64,000 nucleotides of DNA from Pseudomonas linyingensis (GTDB taxonomy: Bacteria; Pseudomonadota; Gammaproteobacteria; Pseudomonadales; Pseudomonadaceae), in assembly GCF_900109175.1 (NCBI RefSeq), contig NZ_FNZE01000003.1:154174-218173 (forward strand), written 5' to 3'. This document shows, piece after piece, positions 9,458-21,734 of this stretch (the stretch's first letter is position 1; the number at the start of each line of letters is the position of its first letter). Made by a program: the position numbers and the translations under genes. The notes below the pieces were generated by a model, which saw only the letters and a list, made by a program, of their open reading frames with translations, searched no databases and was not told the origin of the DNA.

Positions 9458-12400
9458 TCAGGCGGATGGTGGAGTCAGGCGCTCGAACAGCGCCTCCAGG
9501 GTATTGAAGCGCTGTTCCGGGCGTTCCATCGGCACCTGGAACTTGAACAAGGTGGCGCCTTCGAACTTGTAGCGGTTCGGCTGGCTCTGGATCAGCTTGA
9601 TCAGGGTCAGCGGCTCGACCAGGGTGTCGGCAGTGAACTCGAGGCGCCCGCCTTGCGGGCCGGCATCGACCTTCTTGATCCCCAGTTGCTCGGCCTGCAG
9701 CTTGAGCAGGGTCATGCGCATCAGGTTCTTCGCCGGCTCCGGCAGCAGGCCGAAGCGGTCGATCATCTCCACCTGCAGCTCGTTGAGTGCGCGCTCGTCC
9801 TCGGCCGAGGCGATGCGCTTGTAGAGGATCAGTCGGGCATGCACATCGGGCAGGTAGTCCTCGGGGATCAGCGCCGGCAGGCGCAGGTTGATCTCCGGGC
9901 CACCGCCCAGCGGCTGTTCCAGGTTGGGCTGTTCGCCTTTGCGGATGGCCTTGACCGCACGCTCGAGCATTTCCATGTACAGGGTGAAGCCGACCGCCTG
10001 GATCTGCCCGCTCTGACCTTCGCCGAGCAGTTCGCCGGCGCCGCGTATCTCCAGGTCGTGGGTGGCCAGCACGAAGCCGGCACCGAGGTCCTGGGCGTTG
10101 GCGATGGCTTCCAGGCGCTTCTGCGCGTCGTCGGTCATCGCCTTGCGCGCCGGGGTGAGCAGGTAGGCGTAGGCCTGGTGGTGGCTGCGGCCGACCCGGC
10201 CGCGCAACTGGTGCAGCTGGGCCAGGCCGAACTTGTCGGCGCGCTCGATGATGATGGTGTTGGCGCTGGGCACGTCGATACCGGTCTCGATGATGGTCGA
10301 GGCCACCAGCACGTTGAAGCGCTTGTGGTAGAAGTCGCCCATCACCTGTTCCAGCTCGCGTTCGCGCATCTGCCCGTGGCCGATGCCGATGCGTGCCTCG
10401 GGCACCAGTTCGGCCAGGTCGGCCGCACACTTCTCGATGGTCTTGACGTCGTTGTGCAGGTAGTAGACCTGGCCGCCGCGCAGCAGCTCGCGCAGCAGGG
10501 CCTCCTTGATCACGGTGTTCTGCTGCTCCATGACGAAGGTGCGCACCGACAGCCGGCGCGCCGGCGGGGTGGCGATGATCGACAGGTCGCGCATGCCCGA
10601 CACCGCCATGTTCAGGGTGCGCGGGATTGGCGTGGCGGTCAGGGTAAGGATGTCCACCTCGCTGCGCAGGGCCTTGAGCTGCTCCTTCTGGCGCACGCCG
10701 AAGCGGTGCTCTTCGTCGATGATCACCAGGCCGAGGTCGCGGAACTTCACGTCCTCCTGCAGCAGCTTGTGGGTGCCGATGACGATGTCCACCTTGCCCT
10801 CGGCCAGCAGCAGCTCGGCCTCGCGCACTTCCTTGGCCGACTTGAAGCGGCTCATCACCTCGACCTTCACCGGCCAGTCGGCGAAGCGGTCGCGGAAGCT
10901 GTTGTAGTGCTGCTGGGCGAGCAGGGTGGTGGGCACCAGCACCGCCACCTGCTTGCCGCTGTGCACGGCGATGAAGGCGGCGCGCATGGCCACTTCGGTC
11001 TTGCCGAAGCCGACGTCGCCGCACACCAGACGGTCCATCGGCTTGGCGGCGAGCATGTCCTCGCGGACCGCGTCGATGGCAGCCTGCTGGTCCGGGGTTT
11101 CCTCGAAGGGGAAGCCGGCGCTGAAGGTTTCGTAGTCGAGTCGCGGGTCGCTGAAGGCGAAACCCTCGCGGGCGGCGCGTCGTGCGTAGACGTCGAGCAG
11201 TTCGGCGGCGACGTCGCGCACCTGTTCGGCAGCCTTGCGCTTGGCCTTCTGCCAGGTTTCCGATCCCAGGCGGTGGAGCGGCGCCAGCGCATCGTCGGCG
11301 CCGGTGTAGCGGGCGATCAGGTGCAGGCTGGCCACCGGGACGTAGAGCTTGGCTTCCTCGGCGTATTCGAGCATGAGGAATTCGGCGGCCTGGCCCTCGA
11401 CTTCCAGGGTGACCAGGCCGTGGTAGCGGCCGACGCCGTGGTCGATGTGCACCACCGGCGCGCCTTCGCGCAGCTCGGTGAGGTTCTTGATCACGTTGTC
11501 GCCGCCATCGCGGACCTTGTCGCGACGGCGGCGCTGCATGACCCGGTGGCCGAACAGCGGGCTTTCCGGAATCAGCGCCAGTTCGTCGAGCAGCAGACCC
11601 TCGTCCAGCGGCGCGATGGTGATCGCCAGGCGTTCGCTGGTAGCGACAAAACCGGGCCAGCCGTCGACCTCGCGGGGCTTGAGCTTGAGGCGGGCGAGCA
11701 GTTCCAGCAGGGCTTCGCGGCGGCCGGCCGACTCGGCGCAGAACAGCACGCGGCCGGGGTACTCCTCGATGAAGCGGCGCAGGGCGGCCAGTGGCTCGCC
11801 GGCCTTGGCCTGGATCGCCAGGTCGGGCAGGACGCGGGCGGCGAAACGCTCGCGGCCGACGCCGGTCTGCACATCCTGCTGGTCGGCGATGACCCGCGGC
11901 CAGCTTTTCAGGCGGGAGAAGCAGTCTTCCACCGGCAGGAACAACTCGGCCGGTGGCAGCAGCGGGCGTTCGGGGTCGACGCGGCGTTCCTCGTAGCGGT
12001 TGCGCACGTCGCCCCAGAACTGCTCGGCGGCCTGCTCGATGCCGGGCAGGGAGAATACCTGGGTATCGCCGGGCAGGTAGTCGAACAGGGTGGCGGTCTG
12101 CTCGAAGAACAGTGGCAGGTAGTACTCGATGCCGGCCGGGGCCAGGCCGCTGGACAGGTCCTGGTACAGCGGGCAGCGCCGGTAGTCGACGTCGAAACGC
12201 TCGCGAAAGCGTGCGCGGAAGGTAGCCACCGCCTCCTTCTGCATCGGGAACTCGCGCGCCGGCAGCAGGCGCACCGAGTCGACCTTGTCGACCGAGCGCT
12301 GGGTCTCCGGGTCGAAGGTGCGCAGGGTTTCGATCTCGTCGTCGAACAGGTCGATGCGATAGGGTAGCGGGCTGCCCATCGGATAGAGGTCGATCAGCGC

Positions 12401-12898
12401 ACCGCGCACGGCGAACTCGCCGTGCTCGTAGACGGTGTCCACACAGCGATAGCCGGCGGCCTCCAGGCGCGTGCGGGTGGTGTCGACGTTCAGGCGCTGG
12501 CCGACATCCAGCACCAGGCTGGAGCCGAGCAGGAAGGCCGGCGGCGGCAGGCGGTGCAGGGCGGTGGCGATCGGCACCACCAGCACGCCGTGCTTGAGTT
12601 CGGGCAGTCGGTATAGGCTGGCGATGCGCTGGGAAATGATGTCCTGGTGTGGCGAGAATACGTCGTAGGGCAGGGTTTCCCAATCGGGGAAGTGCAGCAC
12701 CGGCAGGTCGGGGGCGAAGAAGCGCAATTCCTCCTGCAGGCGCTCGGCGCTCTGGCTGTCGGCGGTCAGCAGCAGGGTGAAGCGCTGCGCGGCAGCGGCG
12801 GCCTCGGCGATGGCCAGGCCCTGGGCGGCGCCGGGCAGATTGCCCCAGTGTTGTTTGCCGGAAGCGGCCGGCAGGCTCGGAAGACGCAGTACGGTCAC
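9458..12898 (-). CDS. mfd: Transcription-repair coupling factor Mfd
   Basis: A 1146-aa DNA translocase that removes RNA polymerase stalled at lesions and recruits UvrA. Order of parts: UvrB-homology region (about 1-350), RNAP-interacting CarD-like Tudor domain near 470-540 (APVVHIDHGVGRYHGLVTLE), RecG-like motor with Walker A GDVGFGKTEVA (about 625) and DEEH box (IIDEEHRFGVRQKE), motif VI region LRGRVGRSHHQAYAYLL, and the C-terminal TRCF domain. Length is normal. A good minus-strand promoter lies 30-60 bp upstream. Confidence 0.98.
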   Translation of the reverse strand: MTVLRLPSLPAASGKQHWGNLPGAAQGLAIAEAAAAAQRFTLLLTADSQSAERLQEELRFFAPDLPVLHFPDWETLPYDVFSPHQDIISQRIASLYRLPELKHGVLVVPIATALHRLPPPAFLLGSSLVLDVGQRLNVDTTRTRLEAAGYRCVDTVYEHGEFAVRGALIDLYPMGSPLPYRIDLFDDEIETLRTFDPETQRSVDKVDSVRLLPAREFPMQKEAVATFRARFRERFDVDYRRCPLYQDLSSGLAPAGIEYYLPLFFEQTATLFDYLPGDTQVFSLPGIEQAAEQFWGDVRNRYEERRVDPERPLLPPAELFLPVEDCFSRLKSWPRVIADQQDVQTGVGRERFAARVLPDLAIQAKAGEPLAALRRFIEEYPGRVLFCAESAGRREALLELLARLKLKPREVDGWPGFVATSERLAITIAPLDEGLLLDELALIPESPLFGHRVMQRRRRDKVRDGGDNVIKNLTELREGAPVVHIDHGVGRYHGLVTLEVEGQAAEFLMLEYAEEAKLYVPVASLHLIARYTGADDALAPLHRLGSETWQKAKRKAAEQVRDVAAELLDVYARRAAREGFAFSDPRLDYETFSAGFPFEETPDQQAAIDAVREDMLAAKPMDRLVCGDVGFGKTEVAMRAAFIAVHSGKQVAVLVPTTLLAQQHYNSFRDRFADWPVKVEVMSRFKSAKEVREAELLLAEGKVDIVIGTHKLLQEDVKFRDLGLVIIDEEHRFGVRQKEQLKALRSEVDILTLTATPIPRTLNMAVSGMRDLSIIATPPARRLSVRTFVMEQQNTVIKEALLRELLRGGQVYYLHNDVKTIEKCAADLAELVPEARIGIGHGQMRERELEQVMGDFYHKRFNVLVASTIIETGIDVPSANTIIIERADKFGLAQLHQLRGRVGRSHHQAYAYLLTPARKAMTDDAQKRLEAIANAQDLGAGFVLATHDLEIRGAGELLGEGQSGQIQAVGFTLYMEMLERAVKAIRKGEQPNLEQPLGGGPEINLRLPALIPEDYLPDVHARLILYKRIASAEDERALNELQVEMIDRFGLLPEPAKNLMRMTLLKLQAEQLGIKKVDAGPQGGRLEFTADTLVEPLTLIKLIQSQPNRYKFEGATLFKFQVPMERPEQRFNTLEALFERLTPPSA

Positions 12899-12927
12899 GG
12901 GCGACTCTGGATGGCGACAAAGTCCGG

Positions 12928-12957
12928 ATTGTAGCGGGCGGCTGCGCCAGCTGTCAG
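12928..12957 (-). promoter_or_regulatory. Putative sigma70 promoter of mfd
   Basis: On the minus strand, CTGACA (12952-12957), 18-bp spacer, TACAAT (12928-12933); five of six matches in each box. Predicted start is about 23 nt before the mfd start codon. Confidence 0.6.
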
Positions 12958-12973
12958 TGCTCGCGGGGGCACG

Positions 12974-13002
12974 TTGCCCGAAAGCGCCGGGGCCGTCATA
13001 AT
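12974..13002 (+). promoter_or_regulatory. Putative sigma70 promoter of gapB
   Basis: TTGCCC (12974-12979), exact 17-bp spacer, CATAAT (12997-13002). It diverges from the mfd promoter, with the two -35 boxes 16 bp apart. Confidence 0.6.
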
Positions 13003-13044
13003 GTAGCCCTTTTTGTCATCTCCTACATGTGGAAGGTACCGCCC

Positions 13045-14487
13045 GTGAACCAGAAGACCGACCAGTGCCTTGGTGAGTGGATTGACCGCGAGGCCCTCGC
13101 TGAGGCCATGATTCCGCTGATCGGCCAGCTCTATCGCAACAATAAAGTGGTGACCTCGATCTACGGTCGCGGCCTGATCAATCGCTCGGTGATCGGCATC
13201 CTCAAGGCGCATCGCTTCGCTCGCCAGATCGACGATGCCGAGCTGTCGGTCCACGATACCTTCCCGCTTCTGCAGGCGATGAGCCAGCTGGAACTGGGCG
13301 CTGCCTCCGTTGACCTGGGTCGCCTGGCGGTCAAGTTCAAGCACGAAGGCAGCGGCCGCAGCGCCGAGCAGTTCGTCCGTGAAGAGCTGGCTGCGGTGGT
13401 TGGCAAGCAGGGCAGCAACGGTCATCAGGGCGCCGACGTGGTGCTGTACGGTTTCGGTCGCATCGGCCGCCTGCTGGCGCGCATCCTGATCGAGAAGACC
13501 GGCGGCGGCGACGGCCTGCGCCTGCGCGCCATCGTCGTGCGCAAGGGTGCCGAGAACGATCTGGTCAAGCGTGCCAGCCTGCTGCGTCGCGACTCGGTGC
13601 ATGGCCCGTTCAACGGCACCATCACCATTGACGAGGAGAACAACACCATCCTCGCCAACGGCAACCTGATCCAGGTGATCTACTCCAACGATCCGACCAC
13701 CGTGGACTACACCGCCTACGGCATCAAGGACGCCATCGTCGTCGACAACACCGGCAAGTGGCGCGACGCCGAAGGCCTCGGCCAGCACCTCAAGTGCCCG
13801 GGCGTGGCCCGCGTGCTGCTGACCGCGCCGGGCAAGGGCGAGGTCAAGAACATCGTTCACGGCATCAACCACGGCCTGATCAGCGACGAGGACAAGATCC
13901 TCTCCGCCGCTTCCTGCACCACCAACGCCATCGTGCCGGTGCTCAAGGCGATCTACGACAAGTTCGGCATCGTTCATGGCCACGTGGAGACCGTGCACTC
14001 CTACACCAACGACCAGAACCTGATCGACAACTTCCACAAGGGCAACCGTCGTGGTCGCAGTGCCGCGCTGAACATGGTGATCACCGAGACCGGTGCCGCC
14101 ACCGCTGCCGCCAAGGCCCTGCCGGTGCTGAAGGGCAAGCTGACCGGCAACGCCATTCGCGTGCCGACGCCGAACGTGTCCATGGCCATTCTCAACCTGA
14201 GTCTGGAAAAGGCCACCAGCCGCGACGAGATCAACGAGTACCTGCGTCACATGGCGCTGCACTCCGAGCTGCACAAGCAGATCGACTTCACCAACTCGCC
14301 GGAAGTGGTGTCCACCGACTTCGTGGGTTCCCGTCACGCCGGTGTGGTCGATGCCGAGGCCACCATCTGCAACGACAATCGCGTCGTGCTGTACGTGTGG
14401 TACGACAATGAGTTCGGTTACAGCTGCCAGGTAGTGCGTGTGCTGGAAGACGTGGCTGGGGTCAACCCGCCGGCCTTCCCGCGCTGA
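13045..14487 (+). CDS. gapB: Glyceraldehyde-3-phosphate dehydrogenase, long GapB type
   Basis: A 480-aa GAPDH. Residues about 1-130 form an N-terminal extension absent from ordinary 330-aa GAPDH. The NAD-binding start GFGRIGRLLARIL and catalytic SAASCTTNAI (nucleophile Cys) follow. This is the class in the PA3001 position, generally linked to gluconeogenic flow. The GTG at 13045 is preferred because GGAAGG at 13031-13036 is correctly spaced and MNQKTDQCLGEWIDRE matches the family start; an ATG at 13027 would add six residues. The gene is monocistronic with a strong terminator. The extension's role is unknown to me. Confidence 0.93.
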   Translation: MNQKTDQCLGEWIDREALAEAMIPLIGQLYRNNKVVTSIYGRGLINRSVIGILKAHRFARQIDDAELSVHDTFPLLQAMSQLELGAASVDLGRLAVKFKHEGSGRSAEQFVREELAAVVGKQGSNGHQGADVVLYGFGRIGRLLARILIEKTGGGDGLRLRAIVVRKGAENDLVKRASLLRRDSVHGPFNGTITIDEENNTILANGNLIQVIYSNDPTTVDYTAYGIKDAIVVDNTGKWRDAEGLGQHLKCPGVARVLLTAPGKGEVKNIVHGINHGLISDEDKILSAASCTTNAIVPVLKAIYDKFGIVHGHVETVHSYTNDQNLIDNFHKGNRRGRSAALNMVITETGAATAAAKALPVLKGKLTGNAIRVPTPNVSMAILNLSLEKATSRDEINEYLRHMALHSELHKQIDFTNSPEVVSTDFVGSRHAGVVDAEATICNDNRVVLYVWYDNEFGYSCQVVRVLEDVAGVNPPAFPR

Positions 14488-14510
14488 TCCGCGCAGGGTA
14501 CTGAAAAACC

Positions 14511-14536
14511 AAAACGGGAGCCTCGGCTCCCGTTTT
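14511..14536. terminator. Terminator after gapB
   Basis: Perfect 11-bp arms (AAAACGGGAGC / GCTCCCGTTTT) around a CTCG loop, 24 bp past the gapB stop, with T-runs usable on both strands. Confidence 0.9.
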
Positions 14537-16178
<1,642 letters not shown>

Positions 16179-16180
16179 AC

Positions 16181-17392
16181 ATGGGCGTGCGCGAATATCT
16201 CGACAAGATCGAGCACAACTTCGAAAAAGGCGGCAGATACGAGAAGTGGTACGCCCTCTATGAGGCGGTGGACACCTTTTTCTATCGCCCCGGCAGCGTG
16301 ACCAGGACCACCGCCCACGTGCGTGACGGCATCGACCTCAAGCGCATGATGATCACCGTGTGGCTGTGCACCTTCCCGGCGATGTTCTTCGGCATGTGGA
16401 ACGTCGGCTACCAGGCCAACCTGATCTTCGCCCAGAGCCCCGAGCTGCTGGCGGCGCAGGACGGCTGGCGCTTCTCGCTGATCGGCTCGCTGGCCGGTTT
16501 CGATCCGAACAGCCTGTGGGACTGCTTCATCCAGGGTGCGGCGTACTTCCTGCCGATCTACCTGGTGACCTTCATCGTCGGCGGTTTCTGGGAAGTGCTG
16601 TTCGCTTCCATCCGTCGTCACGAGGTCAACGAAGGCTTCTTCGTCACCTCCGTGCTGTTCGCCCTGATCCTGCCGCCGAGCATTCCGCTGTGGCAGGTCG
16701 CTCTGGGTATCAGCTTCGGCGTGGTGATCGCCAAGGAAGTGTTCGGCGGCACCGGCAAGAACTTCCTCAACCCGGCGCTGGCCGGCCGTGCCTTCCTGTT
16801 CTTCGCCTATCCGGCGCAGCTGTCGGGTGACGGCGTGTGGACCGCGGTGGACGGCTATGTCGGCGCCACCAGCCTGAGCCTGGGCGCTGCCGGCGGGGTG
16901 GAGGCGATCGTCGGTCAGGGCATCACCTGGATGGATGCCTTTGTCGGCACCATTCACGGCTCGGTCGGCGAGACCAGCACCCTGGCCATCTTCATCGGCG
17001 GTGCGGTGCTGCTGCTGACCAAGATCGCCTCCTGGCGCATCGTCGCCGGCGTGATGATCGGCATGGTCGCCACCAGCACCCTGTTCAACACCATCGGCTC
17101 GGACAGCAACCCGATGTTCGCCATGCCCTGGCACTGGCACCTGGTGGTCGGCGGTTTCGCCTTCGCCATGCTGTTCATGGCCACCGACCCGGTTTCGGCG
17201 TCGATGACCAACACCGGCAAGTGGCTGTTCGGCGCCCTGATCGGCCTGATGGTGGTGCTGATCCGCGTGGTCAACCCGGCATTCCCGGAAGGCATGATGC
17301 TGGCGATCCTGTTCGCCAACCTGTTTGCACCGCTGATCGACCACTTCGTCGTTCAGGCCAATATCAAGCGGAGGCTGGCACGCAATGTCTAG
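16181..17392 (+). CDS. nqrB: Na+-NQR subunit B
   Basis: Multi-span membrane subunit (403 aa) carrying covalently bound FMN plus riboflavin and most of the Na+ path. The FMN-acceptor Thr lies in the [11 protein letters not shown] segment near residue 230; most homologues have Ser or Thr before the GAT where this has Val. Around ten hydrophobic segments are visible. It begins 2 bp after nqrA and overlaps nqrC by 8 bp. Confidence 0.97.
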   Translation: MGVREYLDKIEHNFEKGGRYEKWYALYEAVDTFFYRPGSVTRTTAHVRDGIDLKRMMITVWLCTFPAMFFGMWNVGYQANLIFAQSPELLAAQDGWRFSLIGSLAGFDPNSLWDCFIQGAAYFLPIYLVTFIVGGFWEVLFASIRRHEVNEGFFVTSVLFALILPPSIPLWQVALGISFGVVIAKEVFGGTGKNFLNPALAGRAFLFFAYPAQLSGDGVWTAVDGYVGATSLSLGAAGGVEAIVGQGITWMDAFVGTIHGSVGETSTLAIFIGGAVLLLTKIASWRIVAGVMIGMVATSTLFNTIGSDSNPMFAMPWHWHLVVGGFAFAMLFMATDPVSASMTNTGKWLFGALIGLMVVLIRVVNPAFPEGMMLAILFANLFAPLIDHFVVQANIKRRLARNV

Positions 17393-18176
17393 TCAAAAAG
17401 AGTCGACTGCCCGCACCCTGATGGTGGCGCTGGTGGTCTGCCTGGTGTGCTCGGTGTTCGTCGCCGGCGCCGCCGTGGCGTTGAAGCCGACCCAGATCGA
17501 GAACCGTCAACTGGACAAGCAGCGCAGCATCCTGGCCATTGCCGGTCTGGGTGAGGCCGAAATGTCCGGCAAGCAGGTCAAGGAGCTGTTCGCCAGCCGC
17601 ATCCGTGCGCGCGTGGTCGACCTGCAGACCGGCCGGTTCACCGACGAGCTGAATGCTGCGACCTTCGATCCGCTCAAGGCAGCCAAGGATCCCAAGTTGT
17701 CCGACGCGCTCGGTGGCGAGCAGGACATCGCCTCGATCAAGCGTCGCGAGCGCTTTACCACCGTCTATTTGGTGGAGACCGCCGACGGGCAGCTGGAAAC
17801 CCTGATCCTGCCGGTGCGCGGCTACGGCCTGTGGTCGACCCTGCACGGCTTCATGGCGGTCAAGGGCGACCTCAATACCGTGGCCGGCTTCGGCTTCTAC
17901 CAGCATGCCGAGACCCCCGGTCTGGGCGGCGAGGTGGACAATCCGAAGTGGAAGGCGCTGTGGCCGGGCAAGACCCTGTTCAACGAGCAGGGCGAGCCGG
18001 TCATCGCGATCGTCAAGGGCGGCGTCGATCCGCAGAGTGCGCAGGCGATTCATCAGGTCGACGGTCTGGCCGGTGCGACCCTGACCAGCAAGGGCGTCGA
18101 CAATCTGCTGAAGTTCTGGCTGGGCCAGGGCGGCTTCGGCTCCTTCATTGCTAATCTGCGTGCTGGGGAGGCCTGA
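17385..18176 (+). CDS. nqrC: Na+-NQR subunit C
   Basis: A 263-aa subunit with one N-terminal membrane helix (about 12-32) and a periplasmic domain bearing covalent FMN on the Thr of [13 protein letters not shown] (about residue 230). It receives electrons from the membrane iron site and passes them to NqrB. Flavin is attached by ApbE, encoded three genes downstream. Confidence 0.97.
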   Translation: MSSQKESTARTLMVALVVCLVCSVFVAGAAVALKPTQIENRQLDKQRSILAIAGLGEAEMSGKQVKELFASRIRARVVDLQTGRFTDELNAATFDPLKAAKDPKLSDALGGEQDIASIKRRERFTTVYLVETADGQLETLILPVRGYGLWSTLHGFMAVKGDLNTVAGFGFYQHAETPGLGGEVDNPKWKALWPGKTLFNEQGEPVIAIVKGGVDPQSAQAIHQVDGLAGATLTSKGVDNLLKFWLGQGGFGSFIANLRAGEA

Positions 18177-18178
18177 TC

Positions 18179-18847
18179 ATGTCCCAACCGACTATCAAGG
18201 AAGTCCTGCTTAATCCGATCTTCCACAACAACCCCATCGGCCTGCAGATCCTTGGCATCTGTTCGGCGCTGGCGGTGACCTCGAACCTGAAGACCGCGCT
18301 GGTGATGTCGATCGCCCTGACCCTGGTGACCGGCTTCTCCAACCTGTTCATCTCGATGGTGCGCAGTCAGATCCCCAGCTCGATCCGCATGATCGTGCAG
18401 ATGGTGATCATCGCCTCACTGGTGATCGTGGTCGATCAGGTCCTCAAGGCCTACGCCTTCAGTCTGGCCAAGCAGCTGTCGGTGTTCGTCGGTCTGATCA
18501 TCACCAACTGCATCGTGATGGGCCGTGCCGAAGCCTTCGCCATGCAGAATCCGCCGGTGCTGTCGTTCTTCGACGGCATCGGTAACGGCCTGGGTTACAG
18601 CGCCATGCTGATCGTGCTCGGCATCGTTCGCGAGCTGTTCGGCGCCGGCAAGCTGCTGGGCTTCGAGATCATTCCGGTGGTCAATGACGGCGGCTGGTAC
18701 CAGCCCAACGGTCTGCTGCTGCTGCCTCCCTCGGCATTCTTCCTGATCGGCCTGATCATCTGGGCCCTGCGTACCTGGAAGAAAGAGCAGGTCGAGGCGC
18801 CCAGCTACAAGATGGCTCCGCAAGTGCTGAACAAGGAGGCCTACTGA
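18179..18847 (+). CDS. nqrD: Na+-NQR subunit D
   Basis: Six-helix membrane subunit (222 aa), homologous to NqrE and to RnfE/RsxE. With NqrE it forms the inverted-topology pair that holds the intramembrane iron site; a conserved Cys is seen in [13 protein letters not shown]. Its stop overlaps the nqrE start by one base. Confidence 0.97.
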   Translation: MSQPTIKEVLLNPIFHNNPIGLQILGICSALAVTSNLKTALVMSIALTLVTGFSNLFISMVRSQIPSSIRMIVQMVIIASLVIVVDQVLKAYAFSLAKQLSVFVGLIITNCIVMGRAEAFAMQNPPVLSFFDGIGNGLGYSAMLIVLGIVRELFGAGKLLGFEIIPVVNDGGWYQPNGLLLLPPSAFFLIGLIIWALRTWKKEQVEAPSYKMAPQVLNKEAY

Positions 18848-19455
18848 TGGAACACTATATCAGCCTGTTCGTGAAGGCCGTGTTCGTGGAGAACATGGCG
18901 CTGGCCTTCTTCCTCGGCATGTGCACCTTCATCGCCATTTCCAAGAAGGTGGAAACGGCGATCGGTCTGGGTATCGCCGTGGTGGTGGTGCAGACCATCA
19001 CCGTGCCGGCCAACAACCTGCTGTATACCTACCTGCTCAAGGAAGGCGCGCTGGCCTGGGCCGGGCTGCCGGAAGTCGACCTCAGCTTCCTCGGCCTGCT
19101 CAGCTACATCGGAGTGATCGCTGCCATCGTGCAGATTCTCGAGATGCTCCTCGACAAGTACGTGCCCTCGCTCTACAACGCGCTGGGCGTGTTCCTGCCG
19201 CTGATCACGGTGAACTGCGCCATCATGGCCGGCTCGCTGTTCATGGTCGAGCGCGACTACAACCTCTCCGAGAGCGTGGTCTACGGTCTGGGCTCGGGCT
19301 TCTCCTGGGCGCTGGCGATTGCCGTGCTTGCCGGTGTGCGCGAGAAGCTCAAGTACAGCGACGTTCCCGCCGGTCTGCAGGGGCTGGGTATCACCTTCAT
19401 CACCATCGGACTGATGTCGCTGGGCTTCATGTCCTTCTCCGGTGTGCAGCTCTAA
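18847..19455 (+). CDS. nqrE: Na+-NQR subunit E
   Basis: Six-helix membrane subunit (202 aa), partner of NqrD and homologue of RnfA. It starts [28 protein letters not shown], containing one Cys of the iron site, with VNCAIM later. Spaced 15 bp from nqrF. Confidence 0.97.
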   Translation: MEHYISLFVKAVFVENMALAFFLGMCTFIAISKKVETAIGLGIAVVVVQTITVPANNLLYTYLLKEGALAWAGLPEVDLSFLGLLSYIGVIAAIVQILEMLLDKYVPSLYNALGVFLPLITVNCAIMAGSLFMVERDYNLSESVVYGLGSGFSWALAIAVLAGVREKLKYSDVPAGLQGLGITFITIGLMSLGFMSFSGVQL

Positions 19456-19470
19456 GGAAGGGATGAACAG

Positions 19471-20697
19471 ATGATCAATTTCGAGATTTTCCTCGCCATC
19501 GGCATGTTCACCGCCATCGTGCTCGCACTGGTGGTGATCATCCTCGCGGCACGCGCCAAGCTGGTGTCCAGCGGCGACGTGACCATCGAGATCAACGGCG
19601 AGAAGACCATTACCGTACCGGCCGGCGGCAAGCTGCTGCAGACCCTGGCCAACAACAACGTCTTCCTGTCCTCGGCCTGTGGCGGCGGCGGCACCTGCGC
19701 GCAGTGCAAGTGCATCGTCGAGTCGGGTGGCGGCGAGATGCTGCCGACCGAGGAGTCGCACTTCACCAAGCGCGAGGCCAAGGCCGGCTGGCGCCTGTCC
19801 TGCCAGACCCCGGTCAAGCAGGACATGAAGATCGAAGTGCCGGAAGAAGTGTTCGGGGTGAAGAAGTGGGAATGCACGGTGCAGTCCAACCCCAACGTCG
19901 CCACCTTCATCAAGGAGCTGACCCTCAAGCTGCCGGAAGGCGAGAACGTCGACTTCCGCGCCGGCGGTTACGTGCAGCTGGAGTGCCCGCCGCACGTGGT
20001 CAACTACAAGGACTTCGACATCCAGCCCGAATACCGCGGCGACTGGGACAAGTTCAACATGTGGCGCTACGTGTCCAAGGTGGATGAGCCGACCATTCGC
20101 GCCTACTCCATGGCCAACTACCCGGAAGAGCGCGGACTGGTGAAGTTCAACATCCGCATCGCCACGCCGCCGCCGGGCAAGGACGAGATCCCGCCGGGCA
20201 AGATGTCCTCGTTCGTGTTCAACCTCAAGCCGGGCGACAAGATCACCGTGTACGGACCCTTCGGCGAGTTCTTCGCCAAGGACACCGACAACGAGATGGT
20301 GTTCATCGGCGGCGGTGCCGGCATGGCGCCGATGCGTTCGCACATCTTCGACCAGCTCAAGCGCCTGAAGTCCACCCGCAAGATCAGCTTCTGGTACGGT
20401 GCGCGCTCCATGCGCGAGGCGTTCTACGTCGAGGAGTACGATCAGCTGCAGGCCGAGAACCCGAACTTCAAGTGGCACCTGGCGCTGTCCGATCCGCAGC
20501 CCGAGGATAACTGGAGCGGTCTCAAGGGCTTCATCCACAACGTGCTGTTCGAGAACTACCTGAAGGACCATCCGGCGCCGGAGGACTGCGAGTTCTACAT
20601 GTGCGGTCCGCCGATGATGAACGCGGCAGTGATCAAGATGCTGCTGGATCTGGGTGTGGAGCGCGAAAACATCCTGCTCGACGACTTCGGCGGCTAG
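19471..20697 (+). CDS. nqrF: Na+-NQR subunit F, NADH dehydrogenase module
   Basis: Entry subunit (408 aa). It has an N-terminal membrane helix (about 4-26), a 2Fe-2S ferredoxin domain with ligands in [14 protein letters not shown] and a distal LSCQ, then a ferredoxin-NADP reductase-like module with the FAD motif [13 protein letters not shown]-binding [12 protein letters not shown] and a C-terminal [10 protein letters not shown]. It oxidises NADH and passes electrons to the 2Fe-2S centre. Confidence 0.98.
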   Translation: MINFEIFLAIGMFTAIVLALVVIILAARAKLVSSGDVTIEINGEKTITVPAGGKLLQTLANNNVFLSSACGGGGTCAQCKCIVESGGGEMLPTEESHFTKREAKAGWRLSCQTPVKQDMKIEVPEEVFGVKKWECTVQSNPNVATFIKELTLKLPEGENVDFRAGGYVQLECPPHVVNYKDFDIQPEYRGDWDKFNMWRYVSKVDEPTIRAYSMANYPEERGLVKFNIRIATPPPGKDEIPPGKMSSFVFNLKPGDKITVYGPFGEFFAKDTDNEMVFIGGGAGMAPMRSHIFDQLKRLKSTRKISFWYGARSMREAFYVEEYDQLQAENPNFKWHLALSDPQPEDNWSGLKGFIHNVLFENYLKDHPAPEDCEFYMCGPPMMNAAVIKMLLDLGVERENILLDDFGG

Positions 20698-20702
20698 TCC
20701 CG

Positions 20703-21734
20703 ATGTCCCTGGCAGCAGTGCTGCGGCCCGTCATCGCTGTCGTCTGTGCGACAGCCCTGACGGGCTGTTTGTTTTCCGATCCGCTGGAGTCCTTCGGCGG
20801 TCCAACCATGGGCAGCACCTACGCGATCAAGTACGTGCGTGCCGACGGAGTGGCGGATGCCGCGACCCTGCAGACCGGCGTCGAGGCGATCCTCGCCGAG
20901 GTCGACAGTCAGATGTCCACCTACCGCGACGATTCGCTGATCGAGCAGTTCAACCGCGCGCCGGCCGGTACCTGCATGGCGATGCCGCAGGATGTGCTGG
21001 AGCTGGTGCGCCTGGGCGAGGGCTTGGCGCTGCAGAGTGATGGCGCCTTTGACCTGACCATCGAGCCGCTGCTCAACCTGTGGGGCTTCGGGCCCAAGTC
21101 GCGCGGCGAGCAGGTGCCCAGCGCCGAAGCGATTGCCGCCGCGCGCCAGCGCGTCGGCCATCGGCACCTGCGCATCGACGGCGAGCAGCTGTGCAAGGAC
21201 GTCAAGCTGCAGGTGGACTTCAACAGCATCGCCGCCGGCCACGCGGTCGACCGCATCGCCGCCTGGCTCGAGCAGCAGGGCGTGGGCAGCTATCTGGTGG
21301 AGGCCACCGGCGAACTCAAGGCGCGCGGGCGTAAGCCGGACGGTTCGCCCTGGCGTATCGCCGTCGAGGAACCGCGCGACGATCAGCGGGTGGCACAGAA
21401 GGTGCTTGAACTGGACGGCTACGGCGTCTCGACCTCGGGTGACTATCGCAACTACTTCGAGGAAAATGGCCGGCGCTACTCGCACACCCTCGATCCGCGC
21501 AGCGGCGCACCGATTACCCACCGCCTGGCGGCGGTGACCGTGCTGCACCCCAAGGCTCTGCTGGCCGATGGCCTGTCCACCCTGTTGATGGTGCTGGGGC
21601 CGGAAGAGGGCGTAATCTGGGCGGAGCGGCAGGGGATCGCGGCCTTCTTCGTGACCCGCGAAGGTGAAGGCTACGTCACCCACGCAACCAAGGCTTTTGA
21701 CGCGCTGATCGCGGCGCAAGGGGAACGACCATGA
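20703..21734 (+). CDS. apbE: FAD:protein FMN transferase ApbE
   Basis: Exported lipoprotein (343 aa) that transfers FMN from FAD to Thr residues of NqrB and NqrC. A lipoprotein signal ends in LTGC (Cys about 21). ApbE signatures include GPTMGSTYAIKY, STYRDDSLIEQFNR, a FDLTIEPLLNLWGFG segment, STSGDYRNYFE and SHTLDPRSGAPI. The start at 20703 follows nqrF by 5 bp and gives a compact signal; longer in-frame readings run into nqrF. Confidence 0.95.
   Translation: MSLAAVLRPVIAVVCATALTGCLFSDPLESFGGPTMGSTYAIKYVRADGVADAATLQTGVEAILAEVDSQMSTYRDDSLIEQFNRAPAGTCMAMPQDVLELVRLGEGLALQSDGAFDLTIEPLLNLWGFGPKSRGEQVPSAEAIAAARQRVGHRHLRIDGEQLCKDVKLQVDFNSIAAGHAVDRIAAWLEQQGVGSYLVEATGELKARGRKPDGSPWRIAVEEPRDDQRVAQKVLELDGYGVSTSGDYRNYFEENGRRYSHTLDPRSGAPITHRLAAVTVLHPKALLADGLSTLLMVLGPEEGVIWAERQGIAAFFVTREGEGYVTHATKAFDALIAAQGERP

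Noticed and set aside
9251-12367. Long open frame antisense to mfd (over 1000 codons).
   Set aside because: Shadow of third-position GC bias; no recognisable domain, while Mfd on the other strand is complete.
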